Shown here piece by piece: positions 54,811-63,243 of a DNA stretch of 64,000 bases. The notes beneath the pieces are model-generated. The model saw nothing but the letters and a program-made list of their open reading frames with translations. It was not told the DNA's origin and ran no database searches. The stretch lies in NCBI RefSeq assembly GCF_000969825.1, contig NZ_KQ033919.1:3484749-3548748 (forward strand). The letters run 5' to 3'. The position numbers and the translations under genes are program-made. The stretch's first letter is position 1. Each line of letters starts with the position of its first letter. Source of the stretch: Parabacteroides gordonii MS-1 = DSM 23371 (GTDB lineage Bacteria; Bacteroidota; Bacteroidia; Bacteroidales; Tannerellaceae).

Positions 54811-57168
54811 ATGAGAAATCAAATTAATCAAGACGTTGAATGTACCCTGTTCAGAACAGCATTCGACACCCTTTCTTACACACCGGCCACACTCGGAAAC
54901 TATTTCGCCGATGTGGTGAACGGTAAGTACAAACAACCGGTAGAAAACGTCCGCGCCCTGGTAGCCTCCGGCCGGCAGGAAGAAGCGAATGCCTGCAAAA
55001 AGAACCTGCCCTTGCTGGTGGCGGGTGGCCGCATGGAAGGCGGCCGCAAACGCGAGCATCTGGTAGGTTACTCCCGCTGCGTAACGGGCGACCTCGACCA
55101 TGTGCCCGGATCACCTGCGGAACTGCTCTGCCGGGCCAAAGCATTGGCATATGTGAAAGCCGGCCATATCAGCCCTTCGGGCACCGGGCTTAAACTCTTC
55201 GTGCTGGTAGACAGCGATATGGAACACCACGAACAGGCCTTTGCAGTGGTCAGCCGACTGCTTGAAGCCGACCTGCCGGGCGTGAAGGTAGACCCTTCGG
55301 GCAAAGACCCCAACCGCGGTTGTTTCGTTAGTTACGACCCGACGGCCTTTTATAAGGAAGTGGCCGAAGTGGTAAACATCCCTGTGGCTCCCGATCAGAC
55401 GGATGTTTTCTCGCCCTCCGAACCGCGCTCGCTGTCGAACTACATCGATAAGTTTGAAATGAACAACCCCTTCACCGACGGCTACCGCCACAGCTACGTG
55501 GTACGACTCGCTTCGGCGCTCAACAGTGCCGGTTTCAGCCAGGCCGAAGTGACGGCCGAATGCCTCTACCGCTATACCGCTCCGGGCTTCGGTGAAAAAG
55601 AAATCCTCACGACCGTGGGCGACATCTACCGCCGCTACCGCACAGCGCATGGCAGCAAAAACTGGTGTCCGCCGGCAGCCGCAGCAACAGCCGGGAGTCT
55701 CAAAAGTATCAAAAGTATCACGGGGACTTCCGAAAATGCCGACTTGTCGGACGGCTCGCCTTTAGGCCCTGATATTGATGACGAGGATGCCGGTTTGCCT
55801 CACTTCGAAAAGGCCCTTTTAGCTGCTCTTCCGACAGTACTCGCGGACGCTTTGAAGGGTGCGGTGGATGATACCGAATTCGATGTTTTGTTGCTCTCGT
55901 CGCTCACCGTGTTAAGTACCGCCCTGCCGGGAGTGAGAGGTATGAATGCCGACGATATTTGCTATCCTCCTTTTTATACCCTGGTGATCGGCCCTTCCGG
56001 AAGCGGCAAAGGATGTATCAGCCGGGCGCATAAACTGGTGGTGCCTTGGCAGCGTGCTGTCTACGACAATTCGTTCAGGAAAGTAGCTGAATACAAGAAA
56101 GAGAAAGAAGCCTACGAGCTCGACAAGATGAAGCAACGCCAGGGAAAAAGCAAACCGGCGCCGGGCACCCCTCTCGAAGAACCGCAGCCGGTTATTCAGC
56201 AGCAGCTTCATATCAGCGGCTACACCTCTACGGCGCGTATGAATGAACAACTGGAAGCCAACGACCCTTATGCTTCCCTGTTGTTCGAAAACGAACTCGA
56301 GTCGATCAACAACACGCTCGCGCAGGATTTCGGCGGTTATGGTAGTGTGCTTAATGAGGCGTTCCACCACGAGATCGTGGCCAACTCATCCAAGCACAAC
56401 GGTTCGTCTTTCATTCTGCATCCGAAGCTGGGCGTGCTTGCCTCCGGTACACCGGGTATGCTGCTTCAGCTGATCCCTTCCACCGAAAAGGGGCTCTACA
56501 GCCGCTTCCTGATCTACCGCATTACAGGAATGTCGAGTTATCACCCGCTCACCTCTTCGGACGACAAGCTGGAAAATGCTTTCTACTTCGACGAATTGGG
56601 AACGCGCGTGCTCAAAATAGCCCAGTTCCTGGAGAAGTCGTCTACGTTTATCAGCTTCACCGACCGCCAGCGTAAGAAGCTGGATCGCTATTTCGAACGT
56701 GAATATTATAATGTACGCGTGTTCGGTAATGAAGACATCGCTTCGGTGGTACTGCGCCATCGCATGATTATCTTCCGTATCTGTATGGTACTGACGGCTT
56801 TGCGCAAAGGGGAAGCGGAGCTCGATGTACCTAAGATGAAGGTTGGCGACGACGATTTTGAAATGGCTTTCCATATCGGTACCTGTTGCCTGCGTCATTC
56901 GCAACTGGTTAGTACCACGATGAAGCATAGCAATAGCGAACTTCATTTTAAGATGCCGACAGCCCAGCTCGACCTGTTTGCCGCCATGCCCGACAAGTTC
57001 TCTACGGCGGAGATCCTGGAAGAGTCGGTTGTCCGAGGTATCAGTCGTGCAAGTGTTTTTCGGATGCTGAAAAATGCAAAGAACCATAAGTTATTGATTT
57101 CATATGCAAGTGGTTACTATCAGAAAACAGATCTCGGAAAAAGTATTGCTATTTCAGATATGGGGTAG
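54811..57168 (+). CDS. VirE_N (BT4734-like) and DUF3987 domain protein, primase/helicase-like
   Basis: A 785-residue protein. The N-terminal part (about 10-195) fits the BT4734/VirE_N domain, a primase-like fold (TGDLDHVPGSPAELLCRAKA and AGHISPSGTGLKLFVLVDSD). A helical linker region follows (about 215-290). The C-terminal part (from about 330) is DUF3987 with a P-loop, VIGPSGSGKG (about 393). The low-complexity joint between them (about 294-306, SLKSIKSITG) is encoded by a tandem of AAAAGTATC, and the inverse of this tandem recurs right behind the stop codon. Such proteins are found in mobile elements and next to HU-like genes, often at capsule loci, and their function is not established. 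Confidence 0.85.
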   Translation: MRNQINQDVECTLFRTAFDTLSYTPATLGNYFADVVNGKYKQPVENVRALVASGRQEEANACKKNLPLLVAGGRMEGGRKREHLVGYSRCVTGDLDHVPGSPAELLCRAKALAYVKAGHISPSGTGLKLFVLVDSDMEHHEQAFAVVSRLLEADLPGVKVDPSGKDPNRGCFVSYDPTAFYKEVAEVVNIPVAPDQTDVFSPSEPRSLSNYIDKFEMNNPFTDGYRHSYVVRLASALNSAGFSQAEVTAECLYRYTAPGFGEKEILTTVGDIYRRYRTAHGSKNWCPPAAAATAGSLKSIKSITGTSENADLSDGSPLGPDIDDEDAGLPHFEKALLAALPTVLADALKGAVDDTEFDVLLLSSLTVLSTALPGVRGMNADDICYPPFYTLVIGPSGSGKGCISRAHKLVVPWQRAVYDNSFRKVAEYKKEKEAYELDKMKQRQGKSKPAPGTPLEEPQPVIQQQLHISGYTSTARMNEQLEANDPYASLLFENELESINNTLAQDFGGYGSVLNEAFHHEIVANSSKHNGSSFILHPKLGVLASGTPGMLLQLIPSTEKGLYSRFLIYRITGMSSYHPLTSSDDKLENAFYFDELGTRVLKIAQFLEKSSTFISFTDRQRKKLDRYFEREYYNVRVFGNEDIASVVLRHRMIIFRICMVLTALRKGEAELDVPKMKVGDDDFEMAFHIGTCCLRHSQLVSTTMKHSNSELHFKMPTAQLDLFAAMPDKFSTAEILEESVVRGISRASVFRMLKNAKNHKLLISYASGYYQKTDLGKSIAISDMG

Positions 57169-57169
57169 A

Positions 57170-57193
57170 GACTTTTGATACTTTTGATACTCT
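57170..57193. repeat. ACTTTTGAT tandem, inverse of a repeat inside the DUF3987 gene
   Basis: Right after the stop codon, ACTTTTGATACTTTTGATAC is the reverse complement of the AAAAGTATC tandem at about 55698-55715 within the gene. The shared part is 17 bases. The repeats flank the DUF3987 half. Confidence 0.6.
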
Positions 57194-57229
57194 GCAATCT
57201 TTTTTCATCCGCCAACGACCCGCTCAGAA

Positions 57230-57312
57230 ATGGGTAGGCATCGGTCGGACAACGGGTAGTTACCCATAGAAAATGGCTAGGCATCGATGGCAAAACGGAT
57301 AGGTATCCATCC
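57230..57312. repeat. 22-bp-period dyad array
   Basis: Units beginning ATGGGTAGG, ACGGGTAGT, ATGGCTAGG and ACGGATAGG start at 57230, 57252, 57273 and 57295. At least two units contain clear dyads (GGGTAGTTACCC, GGATAGGTATCC). Same architecture as the arrays at 18383, 34521 and 44091. No gene lies here. Confidence 0.7.
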
Positions 57313-57390
57313 AAAAGCTGAGCTTGTTTAACATTTATTGGGAATACAACTCTAGGATATGAATAGCAAGGTGAGAGGTCGGAAAAAGAC

Positions 57391-57595
57391 TGACTAAAAA
57401 AAAGGATCGTTTTTTCTCGTCACAAAGGTACTTCATCATTTTGAATTACCAATCATTTCTTCCAATTTTTTTTCTTCTACTATCTTCTTTCTTATCAAGA
57501 GAATAGCAAAGCGAGTACGAAAATACTGCTTTTTGTTATCAAATCAAAATGCCTTCCAAGAAATGACTAATTAAAAGGATCGTTTTAGCTAGTCA
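57391..57595. promoter_or_regulatory. Candidate invertible promoter of the second large surface protein
   Basis: Two 32-bp elements (57391-57422 and 57564-57595), each starting TGACTA and ending GTCA, flank 141 bases, the same size as in copy 1. The minus-strand promoter is again ATTG-N19-TAnnTTTG (CAAAGGTA at 57423-57430, CAAT at 57450-57453), pointing away from the gene at 57673. In contrast to copy 1, the element cores here (GGATCG) lie in direct orientation, though the inner GATC is palindromic. The sequence between the elements and the leader after them align with copy 1. Confidence 0.68.
57423..57453 (-). promoter_or_regulatory. Promoter pointing away from the second surface-protein gene
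   Basis: ATTG-N19-TACCTTTG on the minus strand, with the same position and spacing as at 34870-34900. Confidence 0.65.
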
Positions 57596-57672
57596 TTAAC
57601 ACTAGCAACCCTGCCGAGAGCAGGCTGTAGAGGTTATTTATAACACTATTATTAATATTAAATTTATTGATT

Positions 57673-60600
57673 ATGAACAAAAAGTTTTCTACGTTAGTGG
57701 CTGTCCTTCTGGCAGCCGGTGCTTGGACGACGCTGGACGCTAGAGTGATTGAAATCACTGCGCCGAAGGTGAATGGTTCTTATTTGATCGGTTCTGATGT
57801 CACTGAGGGTGATGGAGACAATGGAAAGGTAGCTACTTTATTAAAAGTTGCCGATGGAACGTCTGCTGCGGCTACTGCTGCGGCAGTTGAAAGCTATGGA
57901 AGTGAATGGACACTGGAAGCTGTACCCGCAGCTGATTTTGCAGGCGTTGATGTTACAGATTGGTTTTATTTGAAGGCTGGAGGTAAATATTTAATAGCTT
58001 CTACTACTGCAAATCAATTTAGTGTAGAAGCTGCTAAAACTTACGCTGTTCCGTTTGTAATTAAAAACGGTAAATTTGTTGTAGCTAAGGATGTTACAAA
58101 TACTGGTAAAACAGAAAAAGACAAAGAACTTACGCTGGTAGCTTCTGGTGTAACTACTGCAACAATTAATGGTACAGCACTTGCTTTCGGCCAATACACC
58201 GCAGACGAAAACATTCAGGCAAATGGTTCTACTTTAACAAAAGTAACAAAGGTTGCTGATGATAATTACTATTTCGTTGCAGCAACGAATGGTAAATTAT
58301 TGTATTTTAGTACTGAAGATGCAACAACTGTAAGTGCTAATGGATCTGCTGGTATAACCGCTGCAAACATCGACCAATATCTTTGGAAGCCGGTAAGAAG
58401 CGCAAGCGGTGAATACTCTTTCGAAAACAAGGCGTTTGATGGTAAGTTCGCTAACATCGGTAAAACAAAATCATTTAATTCCAATGCTGAGTATAACGGT
58501 GGTGTAGGTCTCTATTTAGGATCTGCAACTGTTGATGCTGATTTTACTGCTAAAGGTGCTGCTGATGCTCCTATCGCTTTTGGTTTCTACAAAGCATTAG
58601 ATTTCCCTATTACTGCTGCCGCTTTGAATAACCGTACTGGCAATGTTTTCGACCTGACTTTCAAAGTAGCTAAAGATAGCGATAAGGAAATTGTAGGTGC
58701 TGAAGCATTTGCAGGCTCATTGATAGCTGTTGATGCGAATGGAAATAAGATCACTACAGGTCTAGCCACTAAGTTCCAAATCAAATCAGGAGATAACTAT
58801 ATCGTATTAGTTGTTAATGATAAGAAGGATGAAAATAAGAATGTATTTAAAACGGTTACAGCAGATGAACTGGCTGACGATACAGACGGTAAGTACTATT
58901 CTTGGTTCGAATTCTCTGCAAGTACAAGCACTAAATCAACAGATGTTGTTTCTACAATCAAAGTTGGTAAAAATGCAAGCTTAGATGATGCAAGAACTAT
59001 CATCCTTGAAGATAACCTGAGCGAAGATGTAGCTTATTTGAGAACGAGAATAGCTCCGGAAGAGTCTGCAACATATCCGTATATCACGCTGACTGCTTCC
59101 AATATGGTTGACTACAAAGACTTGTTAGGTAAGTTCATGAGTATCTCTTTCTTGACAGATAAAGCGGAAGAAAAGGTAGATCCTACAAGCGTTATCTACA
59201 AGAAGAACGGTATCCTGTCAACAGTAGATTACGATGCTGACGGAACAGCAACAGCTGATTATGTAAACAAGAACTCTGTTCTAAGCAATACTCCGGAAGT
59301 ACAGTGGGCTATTACTGATGTAAATTCTGATAAAACATTTACTTTGACAAACCGTGAAAGTGGTAAGACGCTGACAAATGTTAGCTTCCGTCAGACTGGC
59401 AAGGACAATGTTTACAAGTTTGAAACTGTAACAGCTCCTGTTGGTATGGTTAACGATACCGTTGAAGTGAAATTGTTTGCTAACGACGATATTACAAAAT
59501 TCGACGGCTTTAGAACTGCTACTCCGAACGAATTGAGAAATCAGAAGTTCCATATCGGACAGTATCACAATGAAACACAAAATGCAGTAGGTTACTGGGC
59601 AGAAAATCATCAGACTAACGGTACTCATCAGCTGGGTGTTGTTGCTGACGAAGATGCAGCTGGTATCTGGAATCTGCGTTTGGATCAGAAAGTAAACAAA
59701 GCTGGTGAAGAAATCAATGAAGTTGATACCGTATTCATCACAACTACATTCTATACTGAAGATGCAAAGGGTAATAAGGTTACAGATCCTAAAAAACAAC
59801 TTAAGTCTGTATTGGCTGTACTTCCTTACGAAATTCAGAACAGAGCAAATCTTGAATATGTGAAGTTCTTGTCAGGAAACAATCTGAACTACTATGCATG
59901 TAATGAAGAAGCTGATACCAGAACTGGTTTCCGTTTTGCATTGAAAGCTAAACCGAATGGTTATAGCATTGTTACTTTGCCGAACCGTGACTGGACATTA
60001 GGTTCAGGTAAACCTTCTAAAGCTGCAACAGCATTAGGTAATAAGAAAATCGACGTAGCTAACAGCGTTCAGTGGGGTGCTTTGAAACAAAGAGGCCTGT
60101 ATGAAGTGAGCGATAACTCTATCATGGTGGTAACAGAACTTGGTGCTCCTGAATACCGCAAGGTTGTAAAAGAATGGGGTGACACAGTAAGAATCTATCG
60201 TGATGAATATCCTACAGAAGTATTGTTCGAAAAACGTGACGCTAAGTCAATTGTGGATAAAGATACTTTGAGCTTCTTGAATGTAAACAACAGTGTAACC
60301 GGTGCAAACCCTGCATTGTTTGTCGATACAGCTTATGTGAATCGTGTTGATGCCGACGGTGTTGCAAACACTTGCTACCAGTATCTGTTGGCGGTAAATG
60401 TTGATAAGACGCTTAATACATACTGTCCGGACGATGCGGAACACAACGATCCAGAATGGATTAAGGAACATGGTGTTTGTCCTCACGCTATCAAGACTCC
60501 GCTTGTTAAGGGTCGCTTCCTGATCAACTTGGTTGATACTGCATTTGCTTACAAACAGAAACACCTGCACAACAACCCGTATGTAAATATGGTAGAGGCA

Positions 60601-61161
60601 GGTCAGGACTATAAGGCTAAGTTGTCATTCGTAGAAGGTATTCACGTTGGTGACACACTGTATCTTACTCGCAAGGGTGGCGAAGCTGTTAAGTTGGCTA
60701 TGGACTCTTCTGCATTCAATGTGGCTAAGTTTGCCTTCCGTTATGTAAATAACCAAGAAGGTTCATTTAAGATCCAGACTCGGTACAAAGAATATTCAGC
60801 TACATCGAAAGAAGCATTTGACGAATCAGCAAACGATGAAGGTTACCTGCGTTGGATCAACGGTACAATTGTTGTGACTAACAGCTATCTGAATGGTGAA
60901 ACATTCAACATGGAAGAAAACTTCAAGGGTAATCCTGTAGCAAACGAAGATATCACTACTTCTTCTGTAAAAGTAACAACAACAGAAGGTAAAGTGATCA
61001 TCGCCGGTGCACAGGGCAAGAAAGTTACTATCAGTAACGTACTTGGTCAGACTGTAGCTAACGCAGTACTTTCTTCTGACAAGGCTGAAATCGCTACTCC
61101 TTCAGGTGTAGTAATCGTAGCCGTAGAAGGTGAAGCCGCTGTAAAGGCAATCGTAAAATAA
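57673..61161 (+). CDS. Large secreted surface protein (S-layer-like family, DUF6383-type C-terminus), copy 2
   Basis: About 1162 residues; ATG 57673 starts a signal peptide (MNKKFSTLVAVLLAAGAWTT). It shares the first ten residues and nearly all of the last 400 with the protein at 35120 (for example EYPTEVLFEK, SFLNVNNSVTGANPALFVDT, and the last 80 residues), but the N-terminal 700 residues are divergent and 120 residues longer. No enzyme motif is found. The last part (VTISNVLGQTVANAVLSSDK) resembles a C-terminal sorting or anchoring beta-sandwich. The pattern of a constant C-terminus, variable exposed part and similar leader with invertible-looking promoter fits a family of alternately expressed surface-layer proteins. 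Confidence 0.72.
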   Translation: MNKKFSTLVAVLLAAGAWTTLDARVIEITAPKVNGSYLIGSDVTEGDGDNGKVATLLKVADGTSAAATAAAVESYGSEWTLEAVPAADFAGVDVTDWFYLKAGGKYLIASTTANQFSVEAAKTYAVPFVIKNGKFVVAKDVTNTGKTEKDKELTLVASGVTTATINGTALAFGQYTADENIQANGSTLTKVTKVADDNYYFVAATNGKLLYFSTEDATTVSANGSAGITAANIDQYLWKPVRSASGEYSFENKAFDGKFANIGKTKSFNSNAEYNGGVGLYLGSATVDADFTAKGAADAPIAFGFYKALDFPITAAALNNRTGNVFDLTFKVAKDSDKEIVGAEAFAGSLIAVDANGNKITTGLATKFQIKSGDNYIVLVVNDKKDENKNVFKTVTADELADDTDGKYYSWFEFSASTSTKSTDVVSTIKVGKNASLDDARTIILEDNLSEDVAYLRTRIAPEESATYPYITLTASNMVDYKDLLGKFMSISFLTDKAEEKVDPTSVIYKKNGILSTVDYDADGTATADYVNKNSVLSNTPEVQWAITDVNSDKTFTLTNRESGKTLTNVSFRQTGKDNVYKFETVTAPVGMVNDTVEVKLFANDDITKFDGFRTATPNELRNQKFHIGQYHNETQNAVGYWAENHQTNGTHQLGVVADEDAAGIWNLRLDQKVNKAGEEINEVDTVFITTTFYTEDAKGNKVTDPKKQLKSVLAVLPYEIQNRANLEYVKFLSGNNLNYYACNEEADTRTGFRFALKAKPNGYSIVTLPNRDWTLGSGKPSKAATALGNKKIDVANSVQWGALKQRGLYEVSDNSIMVVTELGAPEYRKVVKEWGDTVRIYRDEYPTEVLFEKRDAKSIVDKDTLSFLNVNNSVTGANPALFVDTAYVNRVDADGVANTCYQYLLAVNVDKTLNTYCPDDAEHNDPEWIKEHGVCPHAIKTPLVKGRFLINLVDTAFAYKQKHLHNNPYVNMVEAGQDYKAKLSFVEGIHVGDTLYLTRKGGEAVKLAMDSSAFNVAKFAFRYVNNQEGSFKIQTRYKEYSATSKEAFDESANDEGYLRWINGTIVVTNSYLNGETFNMEENFKGNPVANEDITTSSVKVTTTEGKVIIAGAQGKKVTISNVLGQTVANAVLSSDKAEIATPSGVVIVAVEGEAAVKAIVK

Positions 61162-61356
61162 GAAGTAATTATTTATAATCAAATAATTCTAAATTTATTA
61201 CCGTGCGGTGTTATCGGACTCCAATTACCCTGCGACAGGCGAACAAACGGTAATTATTAATACTAAAGTAATGAAATAAAGTTCTTCTGTTCAACCTCTG
61301 TGAAGAGCAAAAACAGACAAAAACAAAGCCCGGCAGAGTTTATCTGCCGGGCTTTC
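61162..61356 (+). repeat. Conserved 3' untranslated block of copy 2, with terminator
   Basis: Aligns with 38246-38440. About 50 bases around TACTAAAGTAATGAAATAAA are identical in both. The closing stem is AAAGCCCGGCAGA (61326-61338) with TCTGCCGGGCTTT (61344-61356); its sequence differs from the stem of copy 1 but the position is the same. Confidence 0.72.
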
Positions 61357-61424
61357 GTATATATATTATTTATGCTAATTCTCTAAAATAAAGGAATGCA
61401 GGTCATACTTTGAATAAAAAGCCT

Positions 61425-61432
61425 TATCTTTG
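61425..61432 (+). promoter_or_regulatory. -7 promoter box for the GNAT module
   Basis: TATCTTTG, 20 bases before ATG 61452. It lies after an earlier in-frame ATG at 61410, which rules that start out. Confidence 0.6.
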
Positions 61433-61451
61433 TACAATAATTATATATGCT

Positions 61452-61610
61452 ATGGCTAAACCGATTAAAGAAACTCCGGTTTTGACAGGGAAAGATGCTA
61501 AACGTTTTTCTGAAAAGATTGCCAATATAAAACCAGAGTCTAAAGAGGAAAAGGAAGCTGCTAAAAAAGCTTTCGAAAAATTCAAGGCCATTGCTTCATT
61601 TACTTTGTAA
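61452..61610 (+). CDS. Small charged protein, likely antitoxin of the GNAT pair
   Basis: A 52-residue lysine/glutamate-rich helical protein (MAKPIKETPVLTGKDAKRFS and EEKEAAKKAFEKFKAIAS). ATG 61452 follows the promoter box. The GNAT gene begins 3 bases after its stop. Order, size and charge are like antitoxins of GNAT toxins, although it is not of the usual DUF1778 ribbon-helix-helix type as far as I can see. Confidence 0.65.
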   Translation: MAKPIKETPVLTGKDAKRFSEKIANIKPESKEEKEAAKKAFEKFKAIASFTL

Positions 61611-61613
61611 AAG

Positions 61614-62150
61614 ATGGCCTTTGAAGATTTTAATTTTATACCGCTAAAGGTAGATACGGAAATAAAACCGTTTAAGTGCAAAGATGAGGACTTAAACGGT
61701 TTTTTGTTGGAGGATGCTCGGAAATATCTGGTAGATCTAATGGCTGTAACCTATTTGCTGGAAGATTTATCTGCCAATAAGACTGTTGCTTATTTCAGTC
61801 TATTGAATGATAAAATATCATCGGATCCGGAGCAGAACTCAATATGGAATAAGTTGAGTAGACGTATCCCTAACTCCAAAAGAAGAAAACATTATCCTGC
61901 TGTAAAGATAGGCCGGTTGGCTGTATCCCTCGAATATGCACTACAAGGGTTAGGAAAAGAAATAATACGTTTTGTCAAGTACTTATTTACGCATGGAAAC
62001 CGGACAGGCTGCCGTTTTATAACGGTAGATGCTTATAAAGATGCTATCGCCTTTTATCAGAAGTCTGGTTTTGATTTTATTACAGACAAGGATAAAAATG
62101 ACGAAACTCGTTTAATGTTTTATGATTTAAAACGATTCGTTAATGAGTAG
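61614..62150 (+). CDS. GNAT-family N-acetyltransferase, toxin-like
   Basis: A 178-residue acetyltransferase. The acetyl-CoA site is in KIGRLAVSLEYALQGLGKEI (about 98-117), where the usual Q/R-G-x-G-x-G/A loop appears as LQGLGKE, followed by the typical CRFITVDAYKDAIAFYQKSG (about 135-154). Proteins of this shape next to a small charged partner acetylate the amino group of charged tRNAs (TacT/AtaT type) and arrest translation. The function here is inference from fold and layout. It ends with an 11-base convergent overlap with the gene at 62140. Confidence 0.78.
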   Translation: MAFEDFNFIPLKVDTEIKPFKCKDEDLNGFLLEDARKYLVDLMAVTYLLEDLSANKTVAYFSLLNDKISSDPEQNSIWNKLSRRIPNSKRRKHYPAVKIGRLAVSLEYALQGLGKEIIRFVKYLFTHGNRTGCRFITVDAYKDAIAFYQKSGFDFITDKDKNDETRLMFYDLKRFVNE

Positions 62151-62520
62151 CAAACGGTGTCCCTTTGCTGAATGCATCAGGTAGCCGTGAAGCGACATAG
62201 GATAGTTTTTCATGCACGCTGTTGAATTGCTTGCCGCTCTCCTGACAGTATTTTTCGATGACGGCTATTCCATCCTTCAGGCTATCCTTTTCCGACTCCG
62301 TCATACAAAAAGTATCTCCGGCAGCGAATTCTTTATATTTATCTTTATCTTCAGGAAGTAAGATAAAGACTTTTTCATCCGTATGTCCGAACGTCTCAAA
62401 GTAATCTTGGTACTGCTGACAAGTCAATTCATAGAATTCATTCTCCCCGGGCATAAACCCCAGCTTGAAAATCACTTTAATGGCAGGCCCTGTTCTAAAG
62501 AATAAATCAAATATGTCCAT
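62140..62520 (-). CDS. Unknown protein, third gene of a HepT/MntA operon
   Basis: A 126-residue soluble protein, not recognised. It starts MDIFDLFFRTGPAIKVIFKL, is acidic and mostly helical, and contains ETFGHTDEKVFILLPEDKDK. No catalytic motif or signal peptide is seen. It starts 4 bases after the HepT stop and so belongs to that operon. A third component is not part of the standard HepT/MntA module. Confidence 0.7.
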   Translation of the reverse strand: MDIFDLFFRTGPAIKVIFKLGFMPGENEFYELTCQQYQDYFETFGHTDEKVFILLPEDKDKYKEFAAGDTFCMTESEKDSLKDGIAVIEKYCQESGKQFNSVHEKLSYVASRLPDAFSKGTPFATH

Positions 62521-62524
62521 GTCT

Positions 62525-62902
62525 TTATATATTAAATAGTTTGGTTATCATTTTATCAATCGTTTCCTTTACTGCTGGCAAATTGTTTTTCATTACATCA
62601 AAAACTACATCTGCATCAATGTCGAAATAGTGATGTGCTATAATATCTCTCATACCCATAACGCCTTTCCAATCTATTTCAGGGTATTGAGATAAAAGCT
62701 GTTTATCTGTCGCTTTGTCAACTCGTTTAATACTTTCACCAATGGCAATAAGCAGCATGCAAATACTTTCCATTCTTTCTACACCGGTAGGCGTGGATAG
62801 GAAATCATCAGAAGAGTGGATTGTCTCCGATCTTTCCAGGATTCTGTCGATTGCTATTTCAACCTTTAATAAAGAAGAACGGATTATTTCAGTGTCATAC
62901 AT
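62525..62902 (-). CDS. HepT-like HEPN toxin (intact)
   Basis: A 125-residue all-helical HEPN protein. The RNase motif R-x4-H-x-Y is intact (GMRDIIAHHYFDID, about residue 84-97). N-terminal VEIAIDRILERSETIHSSDD is the first helix of the family. In known systems it is an RNase or tRNA-targeting toxin controlled by AMPylation from MntA. The start overlaps the MntA-like gene by 8 bases, the same as in the broken module at 49412-50049. Confidence 0.87.
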   Translation of the reverse strand: MYDTEIIRSSLLKVEIAIDRILERSETIHSSDDFLSTPTGVERMESICMLLIAIGESIKRVDKATDKQLLSQYPEIDWKGVMGMRDIIAHHYFDIDADVVFDVMKNNLPAVKETIDKMITKLFNI

Positions 62903-63188
62903 AAATACCCTCCTTCTCTATCCTGTTTTTCAGTAAAGTGTCCATGCGTTCACGAAGGCGAACTATATCTACATTGCAACCAAATAACGCTTGCAAATCT
63001 TCTTTTATATGAACTAAAGCAAACATGCTGGGAGTTGATGTTTCCAGATAAACATCAATATCGCTGTCTTCCGTCTGTTCCCCCCGGGCTACAGAACCAA
63101 ATATCCCCATACGCGTAATGCTGTATTTTGCAGCATTCTTTGTCATGTAATCCCGTAAGATGCTTATGTATTCAGCTGTTGATTTCAT
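62895..63188 (-). CDS. MntA-like nucleotidyltransferase (antitoxin)
   Basis: About 97 residues from ATG 63188 (MKSTAEYISILRDYMTKNAA). Catalytic GS-x10-D-x-D is intact (GSVARGEQTEDSDIDVYL). The earlier in-frame ATG at 63212 lies inside the -7 box TAACTTTG (63210-63217, minus strand) and cannot be used. It is the first gene of a three-gene operon with HepT and the unknown 62140 gene. It is only distantly similar to the MntA-like protein at 49750, so the two modules were acquired separately or diverged long ago. Confidence 0.86.
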   Translation of the reverse strand: MKSTAEYISILRDYMTKNAAKYSITRMGIFGSVARGEQTEDSDIDVYLETSTPSMFALVHIKEDLQALFGCNVDIVRLRERMDTLLKNRIEKEGIYV

Positions 63189-63209
63189 TTCGTTTGTATT
63201 TAGTTGAAA

Positions 63210-63217
63210 CAAAGTTA
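63210..63217 (-). promoter_or_regulatory. -7 promoter box for the HepT/MntA operon
   Basis: CAAAGTTA on the + strand, TAACTTTG on the minus strand, 22 bases before ATG 63188. Confidence 0.6.
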
Positions 63218-63243
63218 TGTATAATTCTTTATATCTGCAATTT

